From assembly GCF_000716605.1 (NCBI RefSeq), contig NZ_JNXE01000006.1, positions 186,001-250,000 of the forward strand: a DNA stretch of 64,000 nucleotides, in the 5' to 3' direction. The stretch comes from Streptomyces sp. NRRL F-525 (lineage in GTDB: Bacteria > Actinomycetota > Actinomycetes > Streptomycetales > Streptomycetaceae). The notes beneath the pieces were generated by a model. The model searched no databases. It worked only from the letters and a program-made list of their open reading frames with translations, and had not been told where the DNA came from. Below, in pieces: positions 34,696 to 42,293 of the stretch (position 1 is the first letter of the stretch; each line of letters begins with the position of its first letter). The translations under genes were made by a program, and so were the position numbers.

Positions 34696-35413
34696 GGTGA
34701 GGGTCCTTCCGTGAGGTGGGGTGCTGCGGGGAGACGGGGATCTGCGTGAGCCACTGCCCGAGCAGGGCCGACTCCGCCGGGCTGAACGGTTCGGGGGTGA
34801 GGTCGTCGAGGGACGAGAGCAGCGTGGTCGCGGCCGCGGCGCGGGTGTCCGCGGCCGTGGTGTCCGCCGCGGGGTCGAGCAGGATCGCCTGGTGGATCGC
34901 GTCGCGGACCAGTCCCGACAGGCCGGAGTCCGGATACAGGGTGGGACGGGTGATCAGCGCCAGGGACACCCCGGTGTTGGCCGACATGACCATGCGTGCC
35001 GCGATCTCCGGTGCGACCCGGAGCCGCCCCTGCGCGGCGAGCCGCTCGAGGTCCCCGCGGAGGATGCGCATCGCCTCCTCCGCCGCCGCGGGCACGGAAC
35101 GGAGCGCCGGGGCGAACATCAGCTTGTAGGCGTTGGGGTGCGCCAGCGCGAACGCGGTGTGGCTGTCCCAGCCGGCCCGGAGATCCCGCAGCGGGTCCTC
35201 GGACTTCGTGGCAGCCCGCTTCGTCTCCAGGTACTGGTCCCACACGTGGTCGACCGTCGCCGCCAGCAGCCCGTCCTTGTCGCCGAACAGCCGGTACAGC
35301 ACGGGCTGTTGGACCCCCGCCGCCTCGCACACCGCACGCGTCGAGACGTCGCCGCTCGGCGACTGGGCGATCAGCTCCGCCGCCGCCTCGATTATCAGCG
35401 ATCTCGTGTTCAT
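34688..35413 (-). CDS. TetR-family regulator (2)
   Basis: A 241-residue TetR protein with an N-terminal HTH (VSTRAVCEAAGVQQPVLYRL over about residues 25-44). I start it at the ATG at 35413 (MNTRSL); a longer frame to 35449 would run through the likely operators. It leads the two-SDR operon and probably represses it. Confidence 0.9.
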   Translation of the reverse strand: MNTRSLIIEAAAELIAQSPSGDVSTRAVCEAAGVQQPVLYRLFGDKDGLLAATVDHVWDQYLETKRAATKSEDPLRDLRAGWDSHTAFALAHPNAYKLMFAPALRSVPAAAEEAMRILRGDLERLAAQGRLRVAPEIAARMVMSANTGVSLALITRPTLYPDSGLSGLVRDAIHQAILLDPAADTTAADTRAAAATTLLSSLDDLTPEPFSPAESALLGQWLTQIPVSPQHPTSRKDPHHD

Positions 35414-35447
35414 GTAATCGACGATAACAGGGATTCGTATCGCTGAC

Positions 35448-35461
35448 AACAGTCTTCTGTT
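35448..35461. promoter_or_regulatory. dyad AACAG-TCTT-CTGTT upstream of TetR 2
   Basis: A perfect 5-bp-arm palindrome 35 nt upstream of the TetR start. A further weak dyad (CGATA...TATCG, 35422-35442) lies closer to the gene. The two are candidate auto-operators. Confidence 0.5.
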
Positions 35462-35499
35462 AGCGGCGAAAACATGCCGACGGGAGCGGGGGAAACAAA

Positions 35500-35544
35500 G
35501 GGGCGCCCCCGCCGCATCGACACGCGATGCGGCGGAGGCGCCCC
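35500..35544 (-). terminator. terminator of the secreted-lectin operon
   Basis: A 20-bp stem with one mismatch: GGGGCGCC...CGCCGCATCG (35500-35519) pairs with CGATGCGGCG...GGCGCCCC (35525-35544) around 5 nt. It lies just downstream of the minus-strand ThuA/ricin gene. Confidence 0.85.
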
Positions 35545-35560
35545 TGACCGCCGTGCAGGC

Positions 35561-36859
35561 TCAGGACTGCACGGCGAGCTGGAAGGCCTGCGCGGTGGAG
35601 CCGTCGCAGGTCCGCTGGGTGAGCTGGACACTGTTGGTCGCCGCCGCGGCGGCGGTCAGGCACTTGCCGCTGTGCCGGGCGACGAAGTGGTAGCGCCCGC
35701 TCGTCTCCTTCACGGGCTGCCACTGCTGGTTCGTGCCGCCGGAGTAGGCCCACAGCTGCAACGGCGCGTTGTCCGCCGTCGAGCGGTCGGTCACGTCGAT
35801 GACCTGGGCCGGATTGCCCCGCGCGGTGATCTCCATGTACCCGCTGTCGGTCGAGCGGAACTGGTACTGCTGCGCCGCCGTCCCGTTGCAGGCGTACTGC
35901 TGGATCGCCGTCCCGTTGGCCGTGGCCGCCGAACGGGCGTCGACGCACGTGCCGTTGCCGCCGTTCTGCACGGAGTACCAGGACGTCTCGGAGATCGGGG
36001 TGTCCGTCGGCGGCATCGAAGTGTCGCCCCCGCCCAGCCACTTGAGCCCGTTCAGCAGGAACTGGTTCTGGGTGGCGCTCGCGAACGTCGACGACAGGCG
36101 CGTGTTGGTCGTGTAGTTCATCGCGTTGTGGCCGAAGTTCGCGTACAGCATCTTGTACTTCGTGTTGGTCCAGATGATCGGGTAATACCCGCTGTACCAG
36201 GACTGGTTGGGATCAGTGCCGACCGGGAAACTGCTCGGGTCGATCGACGCGAGGATCTTGATGTCCGGGTTCTGCCGCAGATCGTTGGACCAGCTGTACC
36301 ACTCGCTGACCGACGAGGTGAACGTGGCCGGCAGGCCGGCGGTGGGCGGGATCGAATGGTCCTCCACCTTCAGGGTCACCGCCGTCGGACCCCAGGTGTT
36401 GGACACGAAGTTCCCCGAGCCGAGGAACGTGTTGTGGTACCAGGACCAGCTCGCCGCGTCCGTCGTGAAGGCGGAGACATGGAAGCCCATGAAGCCGCCG
36501 CCACCCCTCATGTACGCCTCGAAACCGGTGCGTTGGGCGGCCGTCTGCGGCAAGTCGTCGAGGAACAGCACGACTTGGTAGGCGTTGACCCCGCCGTTGG
36601 CGAGCAGGTCCCAGTTGGTGCTGGACGTGTAGGTGAAGCCGTTCGCCGCGGCCTGCTGCGGGAACCAGACGTTCGCCTCCTTCTCGAAGTCGATGTGCGC
36701 CGCGTCGTACGTACCGCTGTACAGGCCGAGAACCTTGAACGGCGTGGCCGCGGTGCTCGCGTGGGCGGCGGGCGGTGCCACCGCGAAGCCCAGCACCGTC
36801 GCCAGGAGGAGCAGCACCCGCAGGGCCGCGCGGGTGGAACCGGATCTGATGGTGTTCAT
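35561..36859 (-). CDS. secreted ThuA-like protein with C-terminal ricin lectin domain
   Basis: A 432-residue secreted protein. It has a Sec signal peptide ending near AHAS (about 35), then a ThuA-like domain (about 40-275; VLGLYSGTYDAAHIDFEKE, GGGFMGFH, VEDHSIPPT), a short linker, and a ricin-type beta-trefoil (about 295-432) with repeated CNGTAAQQYQF and KCLTAAAAAT blocks. ThuA domains occur in sugar-utilisation proteins; catalysis is unproven. The ATG at 36859 gives the natural signal peptide. It is the last gene of the three-gene lectin operon, 26 nt after the beta-helix gene. Confidence 0.88.
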   Translation of the reverse strand: MNTIRSGSTRAALRVLLLLATVLGFAVAPPAAHASTAATPFKVLGLYSGTYDAAHIDFEKEANVWFPQQAAANGFTYTSSTNWDLLANGGVNAYQVVLFLDDLPQTAAQRTGFEAYMRGGGGFMGFHVSAFTTDAASWSWYHNTFLGSGNFVSNTWGPTAVTLKVEDHSIPPTAGLPATFTSSVSEWYSWSNDLRQNPDIKILASIDPSSFPVGTDPNQSWYSGYYPIIWTNTKYKMLYANFGHNAMNYTTNTRLSSTFASATQNQFLLNGLKWLGGGDTSMPPTDTPISETSWYSVQNGGNGTCVDARSAATANGTAIQQYACNGTAAQQYQFRSTDSGYMEITARGNPAQVIDVTDRSTADNAPLQLWAYSGGTNQQWQPVKETSGRYHFVARHSGKCLTAAAAATNSVQLTQRTCDGSTAQAFQLAVQS

Positions 36860-36885
36860 CTGGTGATCGATCCTTTCCCTGCGGT

Positions 36886-39108
36886 CTACGGGTAGTTGGT
36901 CAAGTACGCGACGTTGGTACTGGAGTTGGACGGTCCGCCGGTGCTGTTGATGATGTGGCTGATCGTGCCGACCCCGCCCAGCGAGACGGTCACCATGTCG
37001 TGGAACTTGACCCCGGACACGCTCGGCACCTCGAAGGAGTGGTCGGCGACCACGCTCGAATTGCTGCTGAAGTAGCAGTAGCTGCCAAGTCCCCACGCCT
37101 CATGGCTGGTTACGTTGGCGGCGACCTTGTAGGCCGGATAGCCCTTCCCGCTGCCGTTCATCCACGAGGCCTGGTTCGGCGGGTCGTAGGGCATCTCGTT
37201 CTGGAAGAAGTACGTTCTGCCGCCGTTGCCGTTCCAGACGACCTGGGTCTTCTGGAAGTGCTCGACAAACAGGCCGTACGCCGTGACGTTGGCGCCGTTG
37301 ACGATCAGTCCGGTGTCGGCGGTGTTGGTGGTCCAGCCGACCGTGCCGCTGTTGCCGTGGTCGGCCCGCCAGATCCAGGTGTGGTCGATGATCGTGTTGG
37401 CGCTGTTGATGACAAGGGAGTTGGTGGCCTTGCCGACGGTCGCGCCGCCGATGCGGACGAAGACATCGGACAACTGCGTCGGGTCGGACGCGTGGGTGGC
37501 GGTCGAGCCGGACGGGCCGATCTGCACCAGGGTGGCGGAGTTGGTGGTGCCCGCGTCGATCAGCAGGCCCGCCAGCTCGATGCCGTCCACGTCGGCCGTG
37601 GAGATCGCGGTGATCCCGCCGTCCGGCACGAAGGTGGCCAGACCCATGCCCAGCACGACGGTGTCGGGGCGCGTGATGTTGAGCGTCTGGTTGAGGTGGT
37701 AGACGCCGGGGGTGACCAGCAGGTTCTTGCCGGCCGCGAGGGCGGTGTTCATGTCGGCCGCGGTCGCGCCGGGCTTGACGATGTAGAACTGGTCGATCGG
37801 CAGGGACTTGCCCGCCGGGGTCTTCCCGCTCCACGTCGTGCCGACGGCGTTGGACTGCAACCCCGGTACGAACACCTGGTAGTTGCCCGCGCTGTCGACG
37901 TACAGGAAGGGCTTCTCGCGGATCGTCGGCGAGCTGGCGACGTTGGTGTACGTCGGGAAGGACTGGGCGGGTGCGCCCTGGTCGCCGACGAAGACCATGT
38001 TCCAGTTCGAGCCGGACCAACTGCCCATCGTGGAGTTCCGGGTGAGGAACTGCTGCTGCGAGCCGGACTGGATCTGGCCGTCGACCTTGGTGTCGGAGAT
38101 GAAGCCGCCGCTGGACCAACCGCCGTCGTCCAGAGCCAGGTTGCCGCGCACGTGCATGCGCCGGTAGGGCGCGGCCTGTGAGACGGCCCAACGGTCGGTC
38201 CCACCAGTGGGGTTGACCGACAGGTTCTCGGCGTCGCGCCAGAAGTTCTGCGTCGCGTTGCCCTGGAACCAGTCCGCCTCCGCGTGCACCGCGCCGTTGA
38301 TCGTCACGTCGTCCGGCGAGAAGCCGAGCCCGGCGACCTGCGTGTAGAAGCCGACGTTGGCGTTCGCGCTGTACGTGCCCGGCTTGAACAGCAGGGCCTG
38401 GCGGGCCGAGCCGAACTGGTTGGTCTCCTGCTGGGAGAAGACCGAGTCCAGCTTGGACTGGATGCTGGACGACGACATCGACGGGTCGAACACCGTCACG
38501 TTGGGGCCGAAGTCCGGGGTGCCGGGCGGGTTGGTCGAGACCGTGCCGAGGGTGAAGGACTGCGCGGCGGTGCCGTTGCAGGTGTACTGCGCCAACTGCA
38601 CGCTGTCCGCGGTGGACGCGCTCGGGACGTCGAGGCACTTGCCGCTGTTGCGGTTGACGAAGTGGTAGGCGCCGTCGGACTCGGCGACGGGCAGCCACTG
38701 CTGGTTGGCTCCGCCGGAGTACGTCCACAGCTGGATGGGCGCCGAGTCGGCGGTCGAGACGTTGGTGACGTCCCAGGCCTCGGCGGCGTTCAGGTTGCTG
38801 TTCACGCGGTAGTAGCCGCTGTCGGTGGCGGTCAACTGCCAGTTCTGCGCGGTGCTTCCGTTGCACGTGTACTGCTGGACGGCGGTGCCGTCGGCGCTCG
38901 CGGCCGAACGGGCGTCTACGCACTTGCCGCTGCCCTTGTTGACCACGGTGGTGTAGCCGGTCGGGATCGCCGCGGCCGCCGAGTTCGCCGCGCTCGCCGA
39001 GCCCTGGGTGGCGAACTCGATCCCGGTCACGGTGGTCGCCACGAGCGCGACCGCCGTGAGCGCTCTCGGTATGGGGTGGCGGCCGGTCAGTCTTTTCCGT
39101 CTGAGCAC
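36886..39108 (-). CDS. secreted ricin-lectin/parallel beta-helix protein
   Basis: A 740-residue secreted protein with signal peptide ending near SASA (about 40), a ricin B-type trefoil (about 50-190; KCVDARSAAS, KCLDVPSAST) and a long right-handed beta-helix-like region (about 200-740) rich in short strands and Asn/Gly turns. Beta-helices of this sort are found in polysaccharide lyases and in GH55/GH87-type glucanases, so a polysaccharide target is likely; I cannot assign a family or catalytic residues. Middle gene of the lectin operon. Confidence 0.85.
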   Translation of the reverse strand: MLRRKRLTGRHPIPRALTAVALVATTVTGIEFATQGSASAANSAAAAIPTGYTTVVNKGSGKCVDARSAASADGTAVQQYTCNGSTAQNWQLTATDSGYYRVNSNLNAAEAWDVTNVSTADSAPIQLWTYSGGANQQWLPVAESDGAYHFVNRNSGKCLDVPSASTADSVQLAQYTCNGTAAQSFTLGTVSTNPPGTPDFGPNVTVFDPSMSSSSIQSKLDSVFSQQETNQFGSARQALLFKPGTYSANANVGFYTQVAGLGFSPDDVTINGAVHAEADWFQGNATQNFWRDAENLSVNPTGGTDRWAVSQAAPYRRMHVRGNLALDDGGWSSGGFISDTKVDGQIQSGSQQQFLTRNSTMGSWSGSNWNMVFVGDQGAPAQSFPTYTNVASSPTIREKPFLYVDSAGNYQVFVPGLQSNAVGTTWSGKTPAGKSLPIDQFYIVKPGATAADMNTALAAGKNLLVTPGVYHLNQTLNITRPDTVVLGMGLATFVPDGGITAISTADVDGIELAGLLIDAGTTNSATLVQIGPSGSTATHASDPTQLSDVFVRIGGATVGKATNSLVINSANTIIDHTWIWRADHGNSGTVGWTTNTADTGLIVNGANVTAYGLFVEHFQKTQVVWNGNGGRTYFFQNEMPYDPPNQASWMNGSGKGYPAYKVAANVTSHEAWGLGSYCYFSSNSSVVADHSFEVPSVSGVKFHDMVTVSLGGVGTISHIINSTGGPSNSSTNVAYLTNYP

Positions 39109-39163
39109 GGATTCTCCTGTGGTGATGGGGGGTTGGGGAGAAGAGGTCGGAGGGGGGCGGCGG

Positions 39164-40534
39164 TCAGCCGGTGTACTGGGCGAAGATGCTGGTGAACTGC
39201 CAGTTGCTCTGGCTCACGCCCGAGCAGGTGTCGTCGTTCGGGTAGGCGCCGGGGCAGGGACGGTCACGGTTGGCCGACCAGAACGTCAGCCGCGCGAGGT
39301 GGTGCGTCTGCGCGTAGCCGAGGATCGTCTGGAAGTCGGCGGTGGTGACGGTCTCGTTGTTGTCGGTGATGCCGTTCATGGACGAGATGCCCATGTCCCG
39401 GTAGGCCGCGTCGTCGCTGTAGCCGTAGGCGTTCTTCAGCGCGGTCTTGAGGCCTTCCGCCGCCCGCTGGGTGAGCGTGCCCATGTTCTGGCCGGCGCCG
39501 CCGAAGTCGAACGGCATGATCGTCCAGGCGTCCACGGTCAGCCCGGAGGACGCGGCCCGGTTGATGAGGCTCGTGTCGGGACCGCTCTGCCCGGTGCCGA
39601 TGGTGACGTACACCTTGATGCCCGGGTTGTTGGCCTTGACGGTCTTCAGCGCGTCCACGGTCCGCTGCTGCACGGTCCCGTTGCTGTACGCGTCTGCCTC
39701 GATGTCGATGTCGATGGCCTTGAGCGAGTAGGCGCTGATGACCTTCTGGTAGGCCGCCGCCAGTTCACTCGCGCTGGAGCAGGAGCTCTCCAGCTTGTTG
39801 CCGCTGTAGCCGCCGAAGGACGGGACGACGTCACCGCCGTTGGCCCGCACGGTGTTGATGGTCGACTGGTCGACCCCGCCGGTCAGCGCGCGGCCGCCGT
39901 CCCACTGCGGGTTGCAGTAGCCGTTGCTCAGGACGAACGCCAGCGTGAACCACTTCACGCCGGTCGCGTTCATGACAGTCGTAGGGCTGGGCGGGTTTCC
40001 CCAGCCGTTGTACAGGTACGGGGCCACGGCCATCGGGGCGGTCGTGGGCGGGGTCGTGCCGCCGGCGGCGGGCGCGGTCCACTTCTGGTTGGCGCCGCCG
40101 GAGCAGGTCCAGATCTGGGTGCGGGTGCCGTTGGCCGTGGAACTGCCGGTGACGTCGAGGCACTTGTTGGCGGCCGGGTTCACGATGTCGCGCGCGGCGG
40201 AGACCGTCCACTGCTGGTTGGCGCTGCCGCCGCACGTCCACAGCTGGAGCTGGGCGCCGTTGGCCGTCGAATTGCCGGTGACGTCAAGGCACTTGCCGAG
40301 GGCTCTGATGGTTCCGTCGGAGCCGACCGTCCACTGCTGGGCGGCCGTTCCGTTGCAGTCGTAGATCTGTACGGCCGTGCCGTCGGCGGAACTCGCGCCG
40401 GCGACGTCGAGACACTTGCCGCCGAGGCCGGTGATGGTGCCGGTGGCGGCCGAGGCGGAGGGAGCTGCGAGGGTGCCGACGGCGGTGAGGCCGAGGGAGA
40501 GGGCGAGGGCGCAGCGCAGGGCGAGGCGTTGCAT
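39164..40534 (-). CDS. secreted GH18 chitinase-like enzyme with ricin lectin domain
   Basis: A 456-residue secreted glycosidase. The signal peptide ends near ASA (about 30), a ricin-type trefoil spans about 35-165 with three KCLDV-x-STANG blocks, a Thr/Pro linker follows, and a GH18 barrel fills the rest. The GH18 catalytic signature is D275-I-D277-I-E279 (Glu as acid). Chitin or another GlcNAc polymer is the expected substrate. The ATG at 40534 opens a clean signal peptide; an open extension to 40603 is not expected to be translated. First gene of the operon, with chitinase-type repeats upstream. Confidence 0.9.
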   Translation of the reverse strand: MQRLALRCALALSLGLTAVGTLAAPSASAATGTITGLGGKCLDVAGASSADGTAVQIYDCNGTAAQQWTVGSDGTIRALGKCLDVTGNSTANGAQLQLWTCGGSANQQWTVSAARDIVNPAANKCLDVTGSSTANGTRTQIWTCSGGANQKWTAPAAGGTTPPTTAPMAVAPYLYNGWGNPPSPTTVMNATGVKWFTLAFVLSNGYCNPQWDGGRALTGGVDQSTINTVRANGGDVVPSFGGYSGNKLESSCSSASELAAAYQKVISAYSLKAIDIDIEADAYSNGTVQQRTVDALKTVKANNPGIKVYVTIGTGQSGPDTSLINRAASSGLTVDAWTIMPFDFGGAGQNMGTLTQRAAEGLKTALKNAYGYSDDAAYRDMGISSMNGITDNNETVTTADFQTILGYAQTHHLARLTFWSANRDRPCPGAYPNDDTCSGVSQSNWQFTSIFAQYTG

Positions 40535-40595
40535 GACGAGGGGGCCTTTCGTCCTGGGTGGGGGGTGGACGCCGCCGGCTTGAGGGCGGTGAGAG

Positions 40596-40613
40596 GTGAA
40601 CACGGGTGTTCAC
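40596..40613. promoter_or_regulatory. perfect palindrome GTGAACAC-GG-GTGTTCAC
   Basis: An 18-bp perfect dyad upstream of the GH18 gene, overlapped by a second perfect 12-bp palindrome TCACATATGTGA (40610-40621). A sugar-responsive repressor (LacI or GntR type) is a reasonable binder. Confidence 0.6.
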
Positions 40614-40641
40614 ATATGTGAGCGCGGAATGCATTCATGGG

Positions 40642-40677
40642 AGGTCTGTTGGCTGGTGAACCTAAAGGTCTGCACCA
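40642..40677 (-). promoter_or_regulatory. chitinase-type direct repeats (CAGACCT, 24-bp spacing)
   Basis: On the minus strand, TGGTGCAGACCT (40666-40677) differs by one base from the 12-bp TGGTCCAGACCT repeat known upstream of streptomycete chitinase genes and resembles the DasR core TGGTCTAGACCA. A second CAGACCT (40642-40648) lies 24 bp away. It sits 108-143 nt upstream of the GH18 start. Confidence 0.55.
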
Positions 40678-40840
40678 AAGCCGTCAAGAGGTGCGACCGG
40701 AGAAGTCCCGCACGTCATGGCTGAGTTGAGAAGTTGTAGGCGAAGGAAAAGAAATCACCAGGACCATTGAGCGGCCGGTTCTCACAGGTCACACTGTGCG
40801 GGATTCGTGATGATCGTCGGGGCGGCGTGACGGAGGAACC

Positions 40841-41350
40841 ATGAGCACAGCGGGGACCGCGGAGGTCGCGGTGCGGCACATACTCGGCGACAAGGTCACG
40901 GGCGGATTCCTCCAGCCGAGGACGCGCACGATCACCTGGACCGACGCACACTACGTGGTCAAGCGGCCCCCTTCGGGCAAGCACACGGTGGAGCTGACCT
41001 GCACCGAGTGCTCGGCGTCCCTGCTGGCCGAGGTCCGCGACCGGGCCACCACCCGCACGCTCGCGGCCGTCCTGCGTGTCGTCGGGATCGTGTGCGCGGT
41101 CGTCTTCTTCGCCGCCCTCGCCTACGCGATCCACGAGGGCGGCAAGACCCTCCCCGAGGGTCAGTCGCTCCCGGCCCTCTTCCCGATCAGCGTCGTCGCC
41201 GTCGTCGTCACCTTCGTCGCCGGGCCCGTGTTCTACCTGCACGGCCGGAACTACAACGGCGTCAGCATGCTCGACGCCCCCAAGCCGCGCCGCAGGCACC
41301 GGATCATGCCCGTGAAGGCGGCGCGGTCGCGCGTACGAACTCGCCGATGA
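40841..41350 (+). CDS. hypothetical membrane protein with two TM helices
   Basis: A 169-residue protein: soluble N-terminal part (1-70) with a CTEC pair near residue 51, transmembrane helices at about 77-99 and 112-136, and a basic C-terminal tail. The ATG has GGAGGA close upstream. No family is recognised. Its last 47 nt overlap the convergent hydrolase gene. Confidence 0.7.
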   Translation: MSTAGTAEVAVRHILGDKVTGGFLQPRTRTITWTDAHYVVKRPPSGKHTVELTCTECSASLLAEVRDRATTRTLAAVLRVVGIVCAVVFFAALAYAIHEGGKTLPEGQSLPALFPISVVAVVVTFVAGPVFYLHGRNYNGVSMLDAPKPRRRHRIMPVKAARSRVRTRR

Positions 41351-42197
41351 GCCGGGCGAGTTCGGCAGGCCGGTCCAGCGGGAGCAGCGTGTAGCCGTCG
41401 GCCACCTCCACCAGCCGTCCCCGCGGCAGGAGTTCGGCCAGCCGCCGCCCGTGCCCGGGTGGCATCACCCGGTCCTCACTCGCCCACACCACGAGTGCGG
41501 GACGGTCGAACTCGCTGAGCCGCAGGGCGGTTTGTTCGAGCAGCCGACGCCCGTCCGCCGACGCCGCGCGCAGCACGCGTACGGCGTCACGGCGGATCCC
41601 CGGCTGCCGCCGCACCGGCTCCGTCCACCGCGCGGTGACCGCGTCCCCGCGCTTCGTCAGCCACCCGAAGGCGAACGGGAGACGGCGCAGCGCGCGCACC
41701 CGCATCTGCCGCATGAACTGCCCGAACAACCACGGCGAAAGACGTCCCGCGAGTACGAGGGTCCGACCCGTCAGACCCGGCGGGAAGTTGTCGAACGCCT
41801 CGCAGGAGACGAGCACCGCCCGCCCCACGCGCGCGGACCCCTCGGCCAGCAGCAGCTGCACCAGCGCCTCGCCCGTGTCGTTCCCGACGAGCGTGACGTC
41901 CCGCAGCTCCAGCCGGTCGAGGAGTTCGGCGACGAGCCGGGCCACCCCGGGCAGCGACAGATCGGCGTCCGCGCGCATCGGGTGGCGGTGGGCGCCGAGG
42001 GGGAGAGTCGGGGCCACGCACCGGTGGGTGGCGGACAGTTCGGCGATGGGACCGGTCCACAACGACGCGTCCATCAACAGCCCGTGCAGCAGCACCAGGA
42101 CGGGACCGTCGCCGGCGGTGTCCTCGTACGCGACGGTTCCGGCCGACAGTTCGATCAGATGCCGCGTGGTCGTCCCGGCCGGTTCGGTCCTGGTCAT
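41304..42197 (-). CDS. alpha/beta hydrolase with Asp nucleophile
   Basis: A 297-residue alpha/beta hydrolase (VLVLLHGLLMDASLW, cap region 160-230). The nucleophile elbow reads GNDTG, so Asp replaces Ser, as in haloalkane dehalogenases and epoxide hydrolases. The acid is in WASEDRVMP. The place of the catalytic His holds DGYTLLPLDRP, with Tyr instead of His, so activity may be altered or lost. The ATG at 42197 has GGGAGG 5 nt upstream. Divergent from the LuxR regulator. Confidence 0.85.
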   Translation of the reverse strand: MTRTEPAGTTTRHLIELSAGTVAYEDTAGDGPVLVLLHGLLMDASLWTGPIAELSATHRCVAPTLPLGAHRHPMRADADLSLPGVARLVAELLDRLELRDVTLVGNDTGEALVQLLLAEGSARVGRAVLVSCEAFDNFPPGLTGRTLVLAGRLSPWLFGQFMRQMRVRALRRLPFAFGWLTKRGDAVTARWTEPVRRQPGIRRDAVRVLRAASADGRRLLEQTALRLSEFDRPALVVWASEDRVMPPGHGRRLAELLPRGRLVEVADGYTLLPLDRPAELARLIGEFVRATAPPSRA

Positions 42198-42293
42198 GAG
42201 CGCCTCCCGTGAGTGTCCGCACTCAAGAGGGCGCCGGAGGCCCGAAGTGTGACACCCGTACGGGAGTTGGCGCCGAGTGGCACAATCAGCGGC

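Larger units (their letters stand above)
40535..40840. other. 306-bp intergenic region with chitinase-type promoter signals
   Basis: The gap separates the divergent GH18 operon and a small membrane-protein gene. It holds two overlapping palindromes (40596-40621) and two AGGTCTG repeats (40642, 40666), listed separately. I see no coding frame or RNA structure in the remaining part. Confidence 0.7.
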
